From CAVSUR01 sp052143655 (GTDB lineage Bacteria; Actinomycetota; Actinomycetes; Streptosporangiales; Streptosporangiaceae): DNA of 35,218 nt. The stretch lies in contig JBKQSL010000111.1 of NCBI GenBank assembly GCA_052143655.1, forward strand, positions 1 to 35,218. Direction: 5' to 3'. Below are positions 7,625 to 14,544 of this stretch, piece after piece. The notes under the pieces were generated by a model that ran no database searches, had not been told where the DNA came from, and worked only from the letters and a program-made list of their open reading frames with translations. The position numbers were made by a program, and so were the translations under genes. Numbering within the stretch: position 1 is the first letter of the stretch; each line of letters begins with the position of its first letter.

Positions 7625-8200
7625 TCAGTTCTGCGCGGGATCGTCCGGGTAGGTCGCCACCAGCGCCAGCTCACCGCCCTGGCGGCGCAGCACGGACGGC
7701 CAGAGCCGCTCCGGCTCAGCGTAGAAGGCATCCGCGGGCTCGCCGCCGAGCACGTACCACGCGCCCTCGGAGATCTCGCCCGGCAGCTGGCCCGCGCCCC
7801 AGCCGGCGTAGCCGGCGAATACCCGCAGCGAGGTGACCTCGCCCACCAGGTCCTCCGGCGAGGAGCCCAGGTCGACCAGGCCGATGCCGGCCATCAGCGG
7901 CGATCCCTCCAGCGACCGCCAGCCGGCCGGCTGCCGGGCACCGCGCACCCGGGCCAGGCCGAGCGCGCTGCTGGGCGAGACCGGCCCGCCGCGGAACACC
8001 ACCGACGGCCCGGATACCAGGTACTGCCACGGCTCGAGCACGTCGCCGACGGCGATGTCGGTGGGGCGGTTCAGCACGACACCGAGCGTGCCTTCGTCGG
8101 GCTCGTCCTCGACGATCAGCACTACGGTGCGCCGGAAATTCGGGTCGCCCAGCAGCGGCGTGGCCGCGAGCAGCTTCCCCGTCAAAGACCCCTGCGCCAT
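7625..8200 (-). CDS. YqgE/AlgH family protein
   Basis: A 191-residue member of the YqgE/AlgH (DUF179) family. Landmarks are GSLTGKLLAATPLLGDPNF at the N-terminus, then TVVLIVEDEPDEGTLGVVLN, RGGPVSP, RVFAGYAGWGAGQLPGEI and GAWYVL. The biochemical function is unknown; AlgH was named for an effect on alginate regulation in Pseudomonas, which need not apply here. The ATG at 8200 fits the family start; the open frame continues to 8551 but that part lies antisense to the MarR gene. It is divergent from the MarR gene, with 91 nt between starts. Confidence 0.9.
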   Translation of the reverse strand: MAQGSLTGKLLAATPLLGDPNFRRTVVLIVEDEPDEGTLGVVLNRPTDIAVGDVLEPWQYLVSGPSVVFRGGPVSPSSALGLARVRGARQPAGWRSLEGSPLMAGIGLVDLGSSPEDLVGEVTSLRVFAGYAGWGAGQLPGEISEGAWYVLGGEPADAFYAEPERLWPSVLRRQGGELALVATYPDDPAQN

Positions 8201-8279
8201 GTCACCATCATGCTGCAGACAGCCGGCCGGGCGCAGCCCGGATGATCGCGTGCTGGCCCCGCCCGGGGCGCCGCCGACA

Positions 8280-8291
8280 TACCCTGCAAGG
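8280..8291 (+). promoter_or_regulatory. Putative leaderless promoter of the MarR gene
   Basis: TACCCT (8280-8285) fits the actinobacterial -10 pattern TANNNT, and 6 nt later comes the GTG start at 8292. Transcription would then begin at or next to the start codon, consistent with the absence of a usable ribosome site. The short inverted repeat ACCCT-GCA-AGGGT (8281-8293) covers the same bases and could be an autoregulatory site. No -35 box is clear. Confidence 0.4.
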
Positions 8292-8819
8292 GTGCCCAGC
8301 AGCAGGACCGTATCCGCCGCGGCAGGGACGGCCGAGCCCGCGCCGCAGGTCGACGCCGCCCGGCTGCGGGTGGCAATTCTGCGTATGTCGCGGCGGCTGC
8401 GCAAGCACGAGCTGGCCGGGCTGACGCCGACGCAGCTGTCGGCGCTAGCCACGGTGGAGCATTCCGGGCCGATCCGGCTCGGCGACCTGGCCGCTGCCGA
8501 GCGCATCGCCCCGTCCACCCTGACCCGCCTGATCAGCGTGCTGGAGGACAACGGCTACGTGCGGCGGCAGGCGGTGCCAGGAGATGCCAGGGCCGCGGCG
8601 GTCGCGGTCACCGGCAAGGGCCATTCGGTGCTGGCCCGGATCCGGCAGGAAACCACCGCCCTGCTGGCTGACGGGCTGCTGCAGCTGTCACCGGACCAGC
8701 GGACCGCACTGGCCGCCGCGCTGCCCGCACTCGAGCAGCTGGCCGACGCCGACGATGCCGGCCAGTACCGCCGCGCCGCCCGCCCCCGGCAGGCCGCCGA
8801 GGCCCCCGCGGCCTTGTGA
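8292..8819 (+). CDS. MarR-family transcriptional regulator
   Basis: A 175-residue winged helix-turn-helix protein. The core runs LRVAILRMSRRLRKHELAG, LTPTQLSALATVEHSGPIRL, the recognition helix IAPSTLTRLISVLEDNGYV, and the wing RRQAVPGDARAAAVAVTGKG, then a dimerisation helix. MarR proteins are dimeric repressors or activators that respond to small phenolic or acyl ligands. The GTG at 8292 was chosen from codon use and the adjacent -10-like box. There is no obvious target operon beside it except the divergent YqgE/AlgH gene, so autoregulation or control of that gene is a guess. The C-terminus is Arg/Pro/Ala-rich and its TGA stop lies inside the palindrome at 8816-8839. Confidence 0.88.
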   Translation: MPSSRTVSAAAGTAEPAPQVDAARLRVAILRMSRRLRKHELAGLTPTQLSALATVEHSGPIRLGDLAAAERIAPSTLTRLISVLEDNGYVRRQAVPGDARAAAVAVTGKGHSVLARIRQETTALLADGLLQLSPDQRTALAAALPALEQLADADDAGQYRRAARPRQAAEAPAAL

Positions 8820-8839
8820 TCACCCGGCCGGGTGATCAC
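8816..8839. other. 24-bp perfect nested palindrome at the MarR stop codon
   Basis: The 24 bases are a perfect palindrome made of GTGATCAC, then CCGGCCGG, then GTGATCAC, each block itself palindromic. The MarR TGA stop (8817-8819) lies in the left block. No T-run follows, so it is not a classical terminator. It could be a hairpin terminator of actinobacterial type or a dyad operator. Confidence 0.6.
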
Positions 8840-8960
8840 GCACGCAGTGCACGCCGCGCTGCCATGCCCCTGCAACTACCGCGCCTGCGCAACACCGATC
8901 GCATCAGGTCCCAGCCGCCCCGCGGCTAGCCGGGCCGGGACGGGCACGGCGGAAAGCTGG

Positions 8961-9257
8961 TCAGTCATCGGCCGGGCGCAGCACCCGGACAATCACTGCG
9001 GCGGCCCGGCCCGGATCAGCGGCGATCGGCTCGCCCCACGGCCACCAGAACCACCACGTCCCGTCCTCAGGCGGCCCGGCGTAGATGCGCTCAGACAACA
9101 CCGACGCACCCGGCTCGGGATTACGCGCATACAGGCTGGGCTGGCGGCCTGGCGGGGCATCAATCCGGGATGACCAGCCCTGGCGCGCTAGCTCTGCCGC
9201 CAGCGCATCCATGCGAGCGGCTATCTCGGCTGGGTCAGCCCTGGTGGTCATGGTCAT
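8961..9257 (-). CDS. Small unknown protein divergent from the XRE regulator
   Basis: A 98-residue acidic, Trp-rich protein I do not recognise. It has an N-terminal amphipathic helix (EIAARMDALAAELARQGWSS), a central beta-like stretch, and the unusual cluster TWWFWWPWGEPIAADP, followed by AAAVIVRVL. There is no signal peptide or membrane segment. A ribosome site AGGAG precedes two in-frame starts: ATG at 9257 (spacing 3) and ATG at 9251 (spacing about 9, more plausible). Its divergent orientation to an XRE regulator resembles many actinobacterial XRE plus small-partner pairs, where the small protein is often a toxin, antitoxin or effector. That is only an analogy. Confidence 0.65.
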   Translation of the reverse strand: MTMTTRADPAEIAARMDALAAELARQGWSSRIDAPPGRQPSLYARNPEPGASVLSERIYAGPPEDGTWWFWWPWGEPIAADPGRAAAVIVRVLRPADD

Positions 9258-9383
9258 TGCTCCTATCCCGGTTCGTGCCGGTCAGCGCGGCGGCTTGGCC
9301 CGTTCTGGCTAAGCGGATGGCCTGCGGTCATGGCAGGATTCAGGTTGTCGTAACTGAAGGTGCCTTCTCTATTCCGTTCCGGG

Positions 9384-9400
9384 TATCTCATGGTGAGATA
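9384..9400. promoter_or_regulatory. 17-bp inverted repeat across the XRE start codon
   Basis: TATCTCATGGTGAGATA has perfect 7-bp arms (9384-9390 and 9394-9400) around TGG. The ATG of the XRE gene (9390-9392) lies inside it, so a protein bound here, or a hairpin in the mRNA, would block initiation. The gene has no clear ribosome site, so leaderless expression with an operator at the transcription start is plausible. An autoregulatory role is inferred from position. Confidence 0.55.
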
Positions 9401-10265
9401 TATTGGCCAGGTGGATGGTCCGGTACTCGGCCCGGTGGAGATCCCGGCGTCAGCGTGGCGGCGCGCGGATGTACAGCGGTCACTGGCCGCGCGGAATATG
9501 GCCTTGCTGTTGCGGCTGGTGCAGAGCTACGGCGGCATCAGTCAGGTCCGGATGGCCGTAGCTGCGGGGCTCGGCCAAGGGCGGGTCAATGAGATCATTA
9601 ACGGTCGCCGCCAGGTGACCGGGCTTGGTGTCTTCGAGCGCATTGCTGATGGCCTGACGATGCCGGATGAGGCCCGGATGCTGCTGGGCCTGGCCCCGGC
9701 GAGCGCGGCTGGGCGGGGTGCGTTTGCCGGTCACGCTGAGATCGCCCAGGTGTTCGCCAGCCAGGCTGCGGCTGAGCGAGATCTGAGGGCCGAGGCGGCC
9801 ACGGCCGGGCAGCTTGATCTGATGGCGGTGCGGGCGCTGGGGCTGATCGGCTTGAATGATTCGCTGCTGCGCGGATCGCTCAGGGCGCGGGAGGTGCCTG
9901 TGCGGGTTCGGGTGCTGCTGCTGGATCCGGGTGCTCCTGCTGTCGCGGTGCGGGCGTCGGAGATCGGCGAGTCGTCGGAATCGCTTGCATCGGGAATCCG
10001 GCTGGCGGTGGCGCGACTGGCCGAGCTTGCCGGGTGCCCGGGTGTTGACCTGCGGGTGAGATTGTATCGGGACCGTCCGGTGTGGCGGATGATCCGGCTC
10101 GATGACATCTTGTATCTGTCAGCGTTCGGGGTACGGTCGGAGGGGCATCGGTCGGGGATGTACAAGCTGACGGCGGCGGAGAACGGCGTCCTGCATGCCG
10201 GGTTCACCCGCCATTTCGATGATGCCTGGGACCGGTCCAGGCAGCCGCCGGAAGCGGGCGCGTGA
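9390..10265 (+). CDS. XRE-type helix-turn-helix regulator with large C-terminal sensor-like domain
   Basis: A 291-residue protein. Residues about 48-75 form an XRE-like HTH (ISQVRMAVAAGLGQGRVNEI then INGRRQVT). The C-terminal two thirds holds VPVRVRVLLLDPG, RASEIGESSESLASGIRLAV, VRLYRDRPVWRMIRLDDILY, EGHRSGMYKL and FTRHFDDAWDRSR. This is a domain I have seen in many Streptomyces-type XRE regulators (DUF5919-like, from memory). It is related in look to phospholipase-D-like sensor domains but has no HKD pair visible. The ATG at 9390 is preferred over GTG at 9360 because it sits in the inverted repeat. The gene uses more A/T-ending codons than its neighbours, suggesting horizontal acquisition. 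It overlaps the CYTH gene by GTGA, so the two are co-translated. Confidence 0.82.
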   Translation: MVRYIGQVDGPVLGPVEIPASAWRRADVQRSLAARNMALLLRLVQSYGGISQVRMAVAAGLGQGRVNEIINGRRQVTGLGVFERIADGLTMPDEARMLLGLAPASAAGRGAFAGHAEIAQVFASQAAAERDLRAEAATAGQLDLMAVRALGLIGLNDSLLRGSLRAREVPVRVRVLLLDPGAPAVAVRASEIGESSESLASGIRLAVARLAELAGCPGVDLRVRLYRDRPVWRMIRLDDILYLSAFGVRSEGHRSGMYKLTAAENGVLHAGFTRHFDDAWDRSRQPPEAGA

Positions 10266-10834
10266 TCGAGGCCGAGCTCAAAGCGCGGGTCGCCGACCCC
10301 GGTGCTCTCCATCCGCGACTGGGGGAACTGGCCGCAGCCGAGCGGGCCGTGTACCGCGATGCCTACTATGACGATCCGGCAGGGACGATTTCCGGCACCG
10401 GCCGTGAGTTGCGGCTGCGCACGATCATCGATGACTCTGGGGCGTGGTCGCTGCTGACCTATAAGGAGGCTGCTGTCGAGGCGGCCAGCGGTTCCAAGCC
10501 CGAGCATGAATCGCGGATCGGCGATCCGGCTGCGGTTGATCTCGTGCTGCGAGGGCTGGGGCTGGCCCCGTGGGTGGCTTTCGAGAAGCACTGCACCAAC
10601 TACCGGTTCACTGCCCGGGGCCGCAGCATGCTGGCCACCGTGGTCGCCATCCCGGGCATTGACGGGTCGTTCATCGAGGTGGAGACCATGACCGATCAGG
10701 AGGGCGTTGCGGCGGCGCTAGCCGACATACGTGATGTGATGGGTCAGCTCCAGATCGCTGGTGCCGATCTGACCTCCGAGAAGTACACCGACGCGGTACT
10801 GCGCGCGGAACACGAGCGGAGCAGCGCAGGCTGA
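10262..10834 (+). CDS. CYTH-domain enzyme, class IV adenylate cyclase-like (CyaB)
   Basis: A 190-residue CYTH triphosphate-tunnel protein. The signature ExExK is E3, E5 and K7 (IEAELK). Further tunnel residues are R51 and R53 (ELRLRT), K68 (TYKEA), K109 and R115 (EKHCTNYRF), and E139 and E141 (FIEVET). CYTH enzymes act on triphosphates with a divalent metal, either as class IV adenylyl cyclases or as thiamine or inorganic triphosphatases. The sequence looks more like the CyaB branch. The GTG at 10262 overlaps the XRE stop (10263-10265). Coupling to an XRE sensor suggests that its product or substrate is what the sensor reads; that is inference. Like its partner it uses more A/T-ending codons than the flanking genes. 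Confidence 0.85.
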   Translation: MIEAELKARVADPGALHPRLGELAAAERAVYRDAYYDDPAGTISGTGRELRLRTIIDDSGAWSLLTYKEAAVEAASGSKPEHESRIGDPAAVDLVLRGLGLAPWVAFEKHCTNYRFTARGRSMLATVVAIPGIDGSFIEVETMTDQEGVAAALADIRDVMGQLQIAGADLTSEKYTDAVLRAEHERSSAG

Positions 10835-10931
10835 GGGTACCGGCGGCAAGGCTGCCGGGCGAGTCAACGCCTGCAGGGCCGAGCGGCCCGGAAATCTGAC
10901 CGCGCCGGGCGCCGGTCCTGGCGGGAGAACC

Positions 10932-11909
10932 TCAGAACAGCAGGCTGGACAGGGTCGCGCGGGCCTTGGCTACCCGCTGGTCGCGCGGCGGGAAGACCTC
11001 GAACAGGCTGATCAGGTGCAGCCGGGCCTTGTTCCTGTCGTCTCCGGAGGTACGGCGGACCGTGTCCAGCAGGCGGCTGAACGCGGCGCCGGGCTGGCCC
11101 AGCGCGATATCGATATCGGCCATCTGCGCCTGCGCCTGCACGTCCTCGGGATGCTGCTGGGCCGCCTGGCTGACCGCAGTCCGGTCGTAGGAGTTCACCC
11201 GCCGGATGAGGTTGACCTGGGCCAGGCCCATGGTGGCGACGGGATGGCCGGGCGAGCTGGCGAGCAGCTTGTCGAACGCGGCCGCGGCCGCGTCCAGGTC
11301 GCCGCGCTCCATCGCCTGCTGCGCCTCGGCCAGGGCCGGATCGGCCGGGGGCTGGGCCGGGCCGCGGCCGGCCGTAGCCTGGCCCGCAGCGCCCGGCTGG
11401 CCGGCCGCCGCCTCGGCCGCGCCCGCCGCGCCGGGCATCCCCATCCGCTCCGCCACCGCCAGTACCTGGGCGAGGACCTCCCGCACCTGCTCCTCGGGGA
11501 CCGCACCCATGAACAGGGGCATCAGCTGGCCGCCGAGCACCGCCATGACCGCCGGGATGGACTGGACCTGCAGTGCCGCGCTCAGCTGCGGGTTGGCGTC
11601 GACGTCGATCTTGGCCAGTACCCAGGCGCCGTCCGCTTCCGCCGCCAGCTTCTCCAGGACCGGGCTGAGCTGCTTGCAGGGCTCGCACCAGTCGGCCCAC
11701 AGGTCCAGGATGACCGGCACCTGCTGCGAGCGGGCGATGACGTCGGTGTTGAACGTCTCGTCGGTGACGTCGATGACGGCCCCGGCCGGGGCGCCCGGCT
11801 GGCCGCCGCCCTCCGCCGCAGCGGCCGCCTGCTGCCGGCGCTGCGCGGCGGTCTGGCGGGCACCGAGGTCGACGGCACCATGCATCGTGAAATTCCGCGG
11901 CTGCGTCAT
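10932..11909 (-). CDS. Thioredoxin-TPR protein, CnoX/YbbN-like redox chaperone
   Basis: A 325-residue cytoplasmic protein. An Ala/Gln-rich N-terminal linker precedes a thioredoxin fold with LDLWADWCEPCKQLSPVLEKL, where both cysteines (C75 and C78) are kept, then IDVDANPQL, the cis-Pro loop SIPAVMA and FMGAVPEEQV. After a Pro/Ala/Gly linker come TPR-like helices (ALAEAQQAMERGDLDAAAAA, then VATMGLAQV) to the C-terminus SSLLF. E. coli CnoX protects unfolding proteins from oxidation and hands them to GroEL and DnaK; actinobacterial homologues are less studied. The ATG at 11909 follows AGGATAAGAG. It lies 64 nt after icmA on the same strand, with a strong hairpin between them that probably separates the transcripts. 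Confidence 0.88.
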   Translation of the reverse strand: MTQPRNFTMHGAVDLGARQTAAQRRQQAAAAAEGGGQPGAPAGAVIDVTDETFNTDVIARSQQVPVILDLWADWCEPCKQLSPVLEKLAAEADGAWVLAKIDVDANPQLSAALQVQSIPAVMAVLGGQLMPLFMGAVPEEQVREVLAQVLAVAERMGMPGAAGAAEAAAGQPGAAGQATAGRGPAQPPADPALAEAQQAMERGDLDAAAAAFDKLLASSPGHPVATMGLAQVNLIRRVNSYDRTAVSQAAQQHPEDVQAQAQMADIDIALGQPGAAFSRLLDTVRRTSGDDRNKARLHLISLFEVFPPRDQRVAKARATLSSLLF

Positions 11910-11944
11910 GCTCTTATCCTGCCGTATCCGCGTGAGACTGCACA

Positions 11945-11971
11945 CCGCAGCCGGGCCGGGCCCGGCTGCGG
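11945..11971 (-). terminator. GC hairpin between icmA and the thioredoxin-TPR gene
   Basis: Perfect 13-bp arms (11945-11957 and 11959-11971, left arm CCGCAGCCGGGCC) around one base, 2 nt downstream of the icmA stop. The central pairs would open to form a loop. There is no U-tract, as is common for actinobacterial hairpins. It probably ends or stabilises the icmA message. Confidence 0.6.
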
Positions 11972-11973
11972 CC

Positions 11974-13680
11974 TCAGAAGGCGGGCACCTCGCGGTAGCC
12001 GCCCCATTCCTCCCGCAGCGCCCCGCAGATCTCGCCGAGTGTCGCCTCGGCGGCCGCGGCGGCGATCATCGGGGGCACCATGTTCTGCCCGGACCGGGCC
12101 GCGCCCAGCATGGCCGCCAGGGCGGCGCCGACCGCCGCCTGGTCCCGCGCGGCCTTGCGCCCGGCCAGTTCCCGCACCTGGGCCACCTCCACCTCGTGGC
12201 TGACCCGCAGGATTTCCACCGGCTTCTCGACGGTCTCGGTGAAGCAGTTCACCCCGACGATCTTCTTGTCGCCCTTCTCGAGCTTCTGCTGGTAGGCGAA
12301 CGACGCCTCGGCGATCTCGGCCATGAACCAGCCTTCCTCGATGCCGTGCAGGATCCCGCTGGTCATCGAGCCGTCACCGGACATGGCCCGGATCCTGGCG
12401 AAGATCTCCTCCGCCTGCTGCTCCAGCCGGTCGGTGAGCGTCTCCAGGTACCAGGAGCCGCCCAGCGGGTCGGCGACGCTCGCGACGCCGGTCTCTTCCA
12501 TGATCACCTGCTGGGTGCGCACCGCGATCTCGGCGGCCTTCTCGCTGGGCAGCGCGAGCACCTCGTCGAGGGCGTTGGTGTGCAGCGAGTTCGTGCCGCC
12601 CAGCACCGCGGCGAGTGCCTCGATCGCGGTCCGCACGATGTTGTTGTCGGGCTGCTGGGCGGTCAGCGACACCCCGGCCGTCTGGGTGTGGAAGCGCAGC
12701 CACTGCGCCTTCTCCGAGCACGCTCCGTAGACGTCGCGCATCCACCGGGCCCAGATCCGGCGGGCCGCCCGGAACTTGGCGATCTCCTCGAAGAAGTCGA
12801 TCTGGGCATCGAAGAAGAACGACAGGCCGGGCGCGAATGCGTCCAGGTCCAGCCCGCGGGACAGGCCCAGCTCCACGTAGCCGAAGCCGTCGGCCAGGGT
12901 GAACGCCAGTTCCTGGGCAGCGGTGGCCCCGGCCTCGCGGATGTGGTAGCCGGAGACCGACAGCGGCTTGTAGGCCGGGATGCTCGCGGCGCAGTACTCC
13001 ATCAGGTCGCCGATCAGCCGCAGGTGCGGCTGCGGCGGGAACAGCCATTCCTTCTGCGCGATGTACTCCTTGAAGATGTCGGTCTGCAGCGTGCCGTTCA
13101 GCGCGCCGAGGTCGGCGCCCTGCCGCTGTGCGGCCACCAGGTACATGCAGAACACCGGCACCGCCGGGCCGCTGATTGTCATCGAGGTGGTCACGTCGGC
13201 CAGCGGGATCCCGCTGAACAGCACGTCCATGTCGGCGGCCGAGTCGATCGCGACCCCGCAGTGCCCGACCTCGCCGGCGCACTGCGGGTCGTCGGAGTCG
13301 CGGCCCATCAGCGTGGGCATGTCGAAGGCCACCGACAGGCCGCCGCCGCCGGCCGCCAGCAGCAGCTTGTAGCGCTCGTTGGTGGTGGCGGCGTTGCCGA
13401 ATCCGGCGAACTGCCGGATCGTCCAGCTGCGCCCGCGGTAGCCCGCCGGGTACAGGCCGCGGGTGAACGGGAACTCTCCCGGCCACCCGATGCGCTCGAA
13501 GCCGGGCACCACGCCGTCCTCCGGCGGGCCGTAGACCGGGTCGACGTCCAGGCCCGACAGCGTAGTGAAGTCGGCATCGCGCAGCCGGGAGCTGTCATAC
13601 CGGCGCTGCCAGCGCTCTCTGGCGTCCGCCTGATGGCCGGCGGCGGGGGGCGGCGGGGGGGCGGGCTGCTGCGCGGTCAT
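11974..13680 (-). CDS. icmA: Isobutyryl-CoA mutase large subunit (methylmalonyl-CoA mutase family, no B12 domain)
   Basis: A 568-residue TIM-barrel acyl-CoA mutase subunit. It matches, from memory, Streptomyces IcmA: FPFTRGLYP, RSWTIRQFAGFGNA, GGGGLSVAFDMPTLMGRDSD, SMTISGPAVPVFCMYLVAA, FKEYIAQKEWLFPP and SVSGYHIREAGATAAQE. The two specificity residues are those of isobutyryl-CoA mutase: F91 (IRQFAG) where methylmalonyl-CoA mutase has Tyr, and Q209 (IAQKEW) where it has Arg. The C-terminal cobalamin-binding domain is absent, so a separate IcmB small subunit is required, and none is in this window. It would interconvert isobutyryl-CoA and butyryl-CoA. The ATG at 13680 has AAGGTG upstream; GTG at 13686 is an alternative. 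A minus-strand promoter carrying an 18-bp palindrome lies about 80 nt upstream. Confidence 0.9.
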   Translation of the reverse strand: MTAQQPAPPPPPAAGHQADARERWQRRYDSSRLRDADFTTLSGLDVDPVYGPPEDGVVPGFERIGWPGEFPFTRGLYPAGYRGRSWTIRQFAGFGNAATTNERYKLLLAAGGGGLSVAFDMPTLMGRDSDDPQCAGEVGHCGVAIDSAADMDVLFSGIPLADVTTSMTISGPAVPVFCMYLVAAQRQGADLGALNGTLQTDIFKEYIAQKEWLFPPQPHLRLIGDLMEYCAASIPAYKPLSVSGYHIREAGATAAQELAFTLADGFGYVELGLSRGLDLDAFAPGLSFFFDAQIDFFEEIAKFRAARRIWARWMRDVYGACSEKAQWLRFHTQTAGVSLTAQQPDNNIVRTAIEALAAVLGGTNSLHTNALDEVLALPSEKAAEIAVRTQQVIMEETGVASVADPLGGSWYLETLTDRLEQQAEEIFARIRAMSGDGSMTSGILHGIEEGWFMAEIAEASFAYQQKLEKGDKKIVGVNCFTETVEKPVEILRVSHEVEVAQVRELAGRKAARDQAAVGAALAAMLGAARSGQNMVPPMIAAAAAEATLGEICGALREEWGGYREVPAF

Positions 13681-14049
13681 GATCACCTTCCCGGCCGGCG
13701 GTACCGCTCGGCGGCCCGCGGCAGTGCTGAACAGGCGCCATGGCTGCAGGCGCCGAGTTTAGTAGGACGTCCTACTATTTGCCTCAGTGTACGCGGCAGC
13801 CGCCATTCCGCTCCCCCGCCGGGTGGCCTGCTTGCCGCACGCCAACCATCCGGCCTGCTGCGTCGTCTTCTCTGGTAGCCCGGGCGGTCCGGGCGCGGCC
13901 GGACGAGCCGGGCGACCCACCGAATGTGTGGTAGAACAATGCGATCCAGCGCACACGACACGAGCCGCACGGCGCTTGTCGGCGATGTGGCCGCCGTGCC
14001 GGTGCCCTGGTCCGCGCCGGCGATCCGGGCGTCCAGGCAAGGGAGTTCC
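13681..14049. other. icmA / ECF sigma intergenic region
   Basis: About 370 bases between the divergent icmA and ECF genes. It contains the icmA ribosome site, the 18-bp palindrome at 13760-13777, and the AAGGGAG ribosome site for the ECF gene at 14039-14045. The ECF frame is open back to ATG 13924, so part of this stretch may be coding if the longer N-terminus is real. Confidence 0.55.
13756..13777 (-). promoter_or_regulatory. icmA promoter with perfect 18-bp operator-like palindrome
   Basis: TAGTAGGACGTCCTACTA (13760-13777) is a perfect palindrome of the size bound by TetR-family dimers. On the minus strand TAAACT (13761-13756) fits a -10 box, so the palindrome fills the spacer between -10 and a poor -35, a classic repressor position. 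No TetR gene is in the window; the nearby MarR genes are possible but less typical partners. Confidence 0.6.
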
Positions 14050-14544
14050 GTGGCCAGGCTGCGCACGGGAGACCGGCAGGCCGCCGAGGAGCTGTTCCAC
14101 GCCTGCTATCCGCGGCTGGCCGGGTGGGTCCGGCGGCTGGTGGATGACGACGACACCGCGCACGAGATCGCATCCGAGGCATTCACCCGGCTGCTCGCGC
14201 GCTGGTCGACACTGGAGAACCCGCAGAGCTACCTGTACATGATCGCCGCGAACCTTGTCCGCGATCACTGGCGCAAGTCCGGGCGGGAGCGCCGGGCCAT
14301 CCGCGTCATGATCGCCGCCAGCACGCCGGACCCGGCCTGCCACCCGGTGCAGGACGTGGACGTGCGGGCCCTGATCGAGGAACTGCCGCCCCGGCTGCGC
14401 TGCGCGTTCCTGCTGCACTACTACGGCGGATTCGGCGTCCGCGAGGTCGCGGTCATGCTCGGCAGCCCGGAGGGCACCGTCAAGGCAGACCTGCACCATG
14501 CCCGGCTGCGGCTGCGGGCAGCGCTGGGAGATGCCCGTGACTGA
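14050..14544 (+). CDS. ECF-type RNA polymerase sigma factor
   Basis: A 164-residue sigma-70 family ECF protein. The sigma2 region runs VARLRTGDRQAAEELFHACY, DDDTAHEIASEAFTRLLARW (core-binding and -10 region), then NPQSYLYMIAANLVRDHWR. Region 4 is LPPRLRCAFLLHYYGGFGVR, EVAVMLGSPEGTVKADLHHA and RLRLRAALG, a clear HTH. GTG 14050 has AAGGGAG 4 nt upstream and matches the usual ECF start; ATG 13939 or 13924 would add about 40 unstructured residues. It overlaps the next gene, so sigma and its probable membrane regulator are co-expressed. The target promoters cannot be deduced. Confidence 0.9.
   Translation: MARLRTGDRQAAEELFHACYPRLAGWVRRLVDDDDTAHEIASEAFTRLLARWSTLENPQSYLYMIAANLVRDHWRKSGRERRAIRVMIAASTPDPACHPVQDVDVRALIEELPPRLRCAFLLHYYGGFGVREVAVMLGSPEGTVKADLHHARLRLRAALGDARD

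Noticed and set aside
11206..13878. An 890-residue open frame on the plus strand
   Set aside because: It is antisense to icmA and the thioredoxin-TPR gene, both with clear family motifs; its translation is Arg/Gly/His-rich and matches no fold. High GC keeps antisense frames open.
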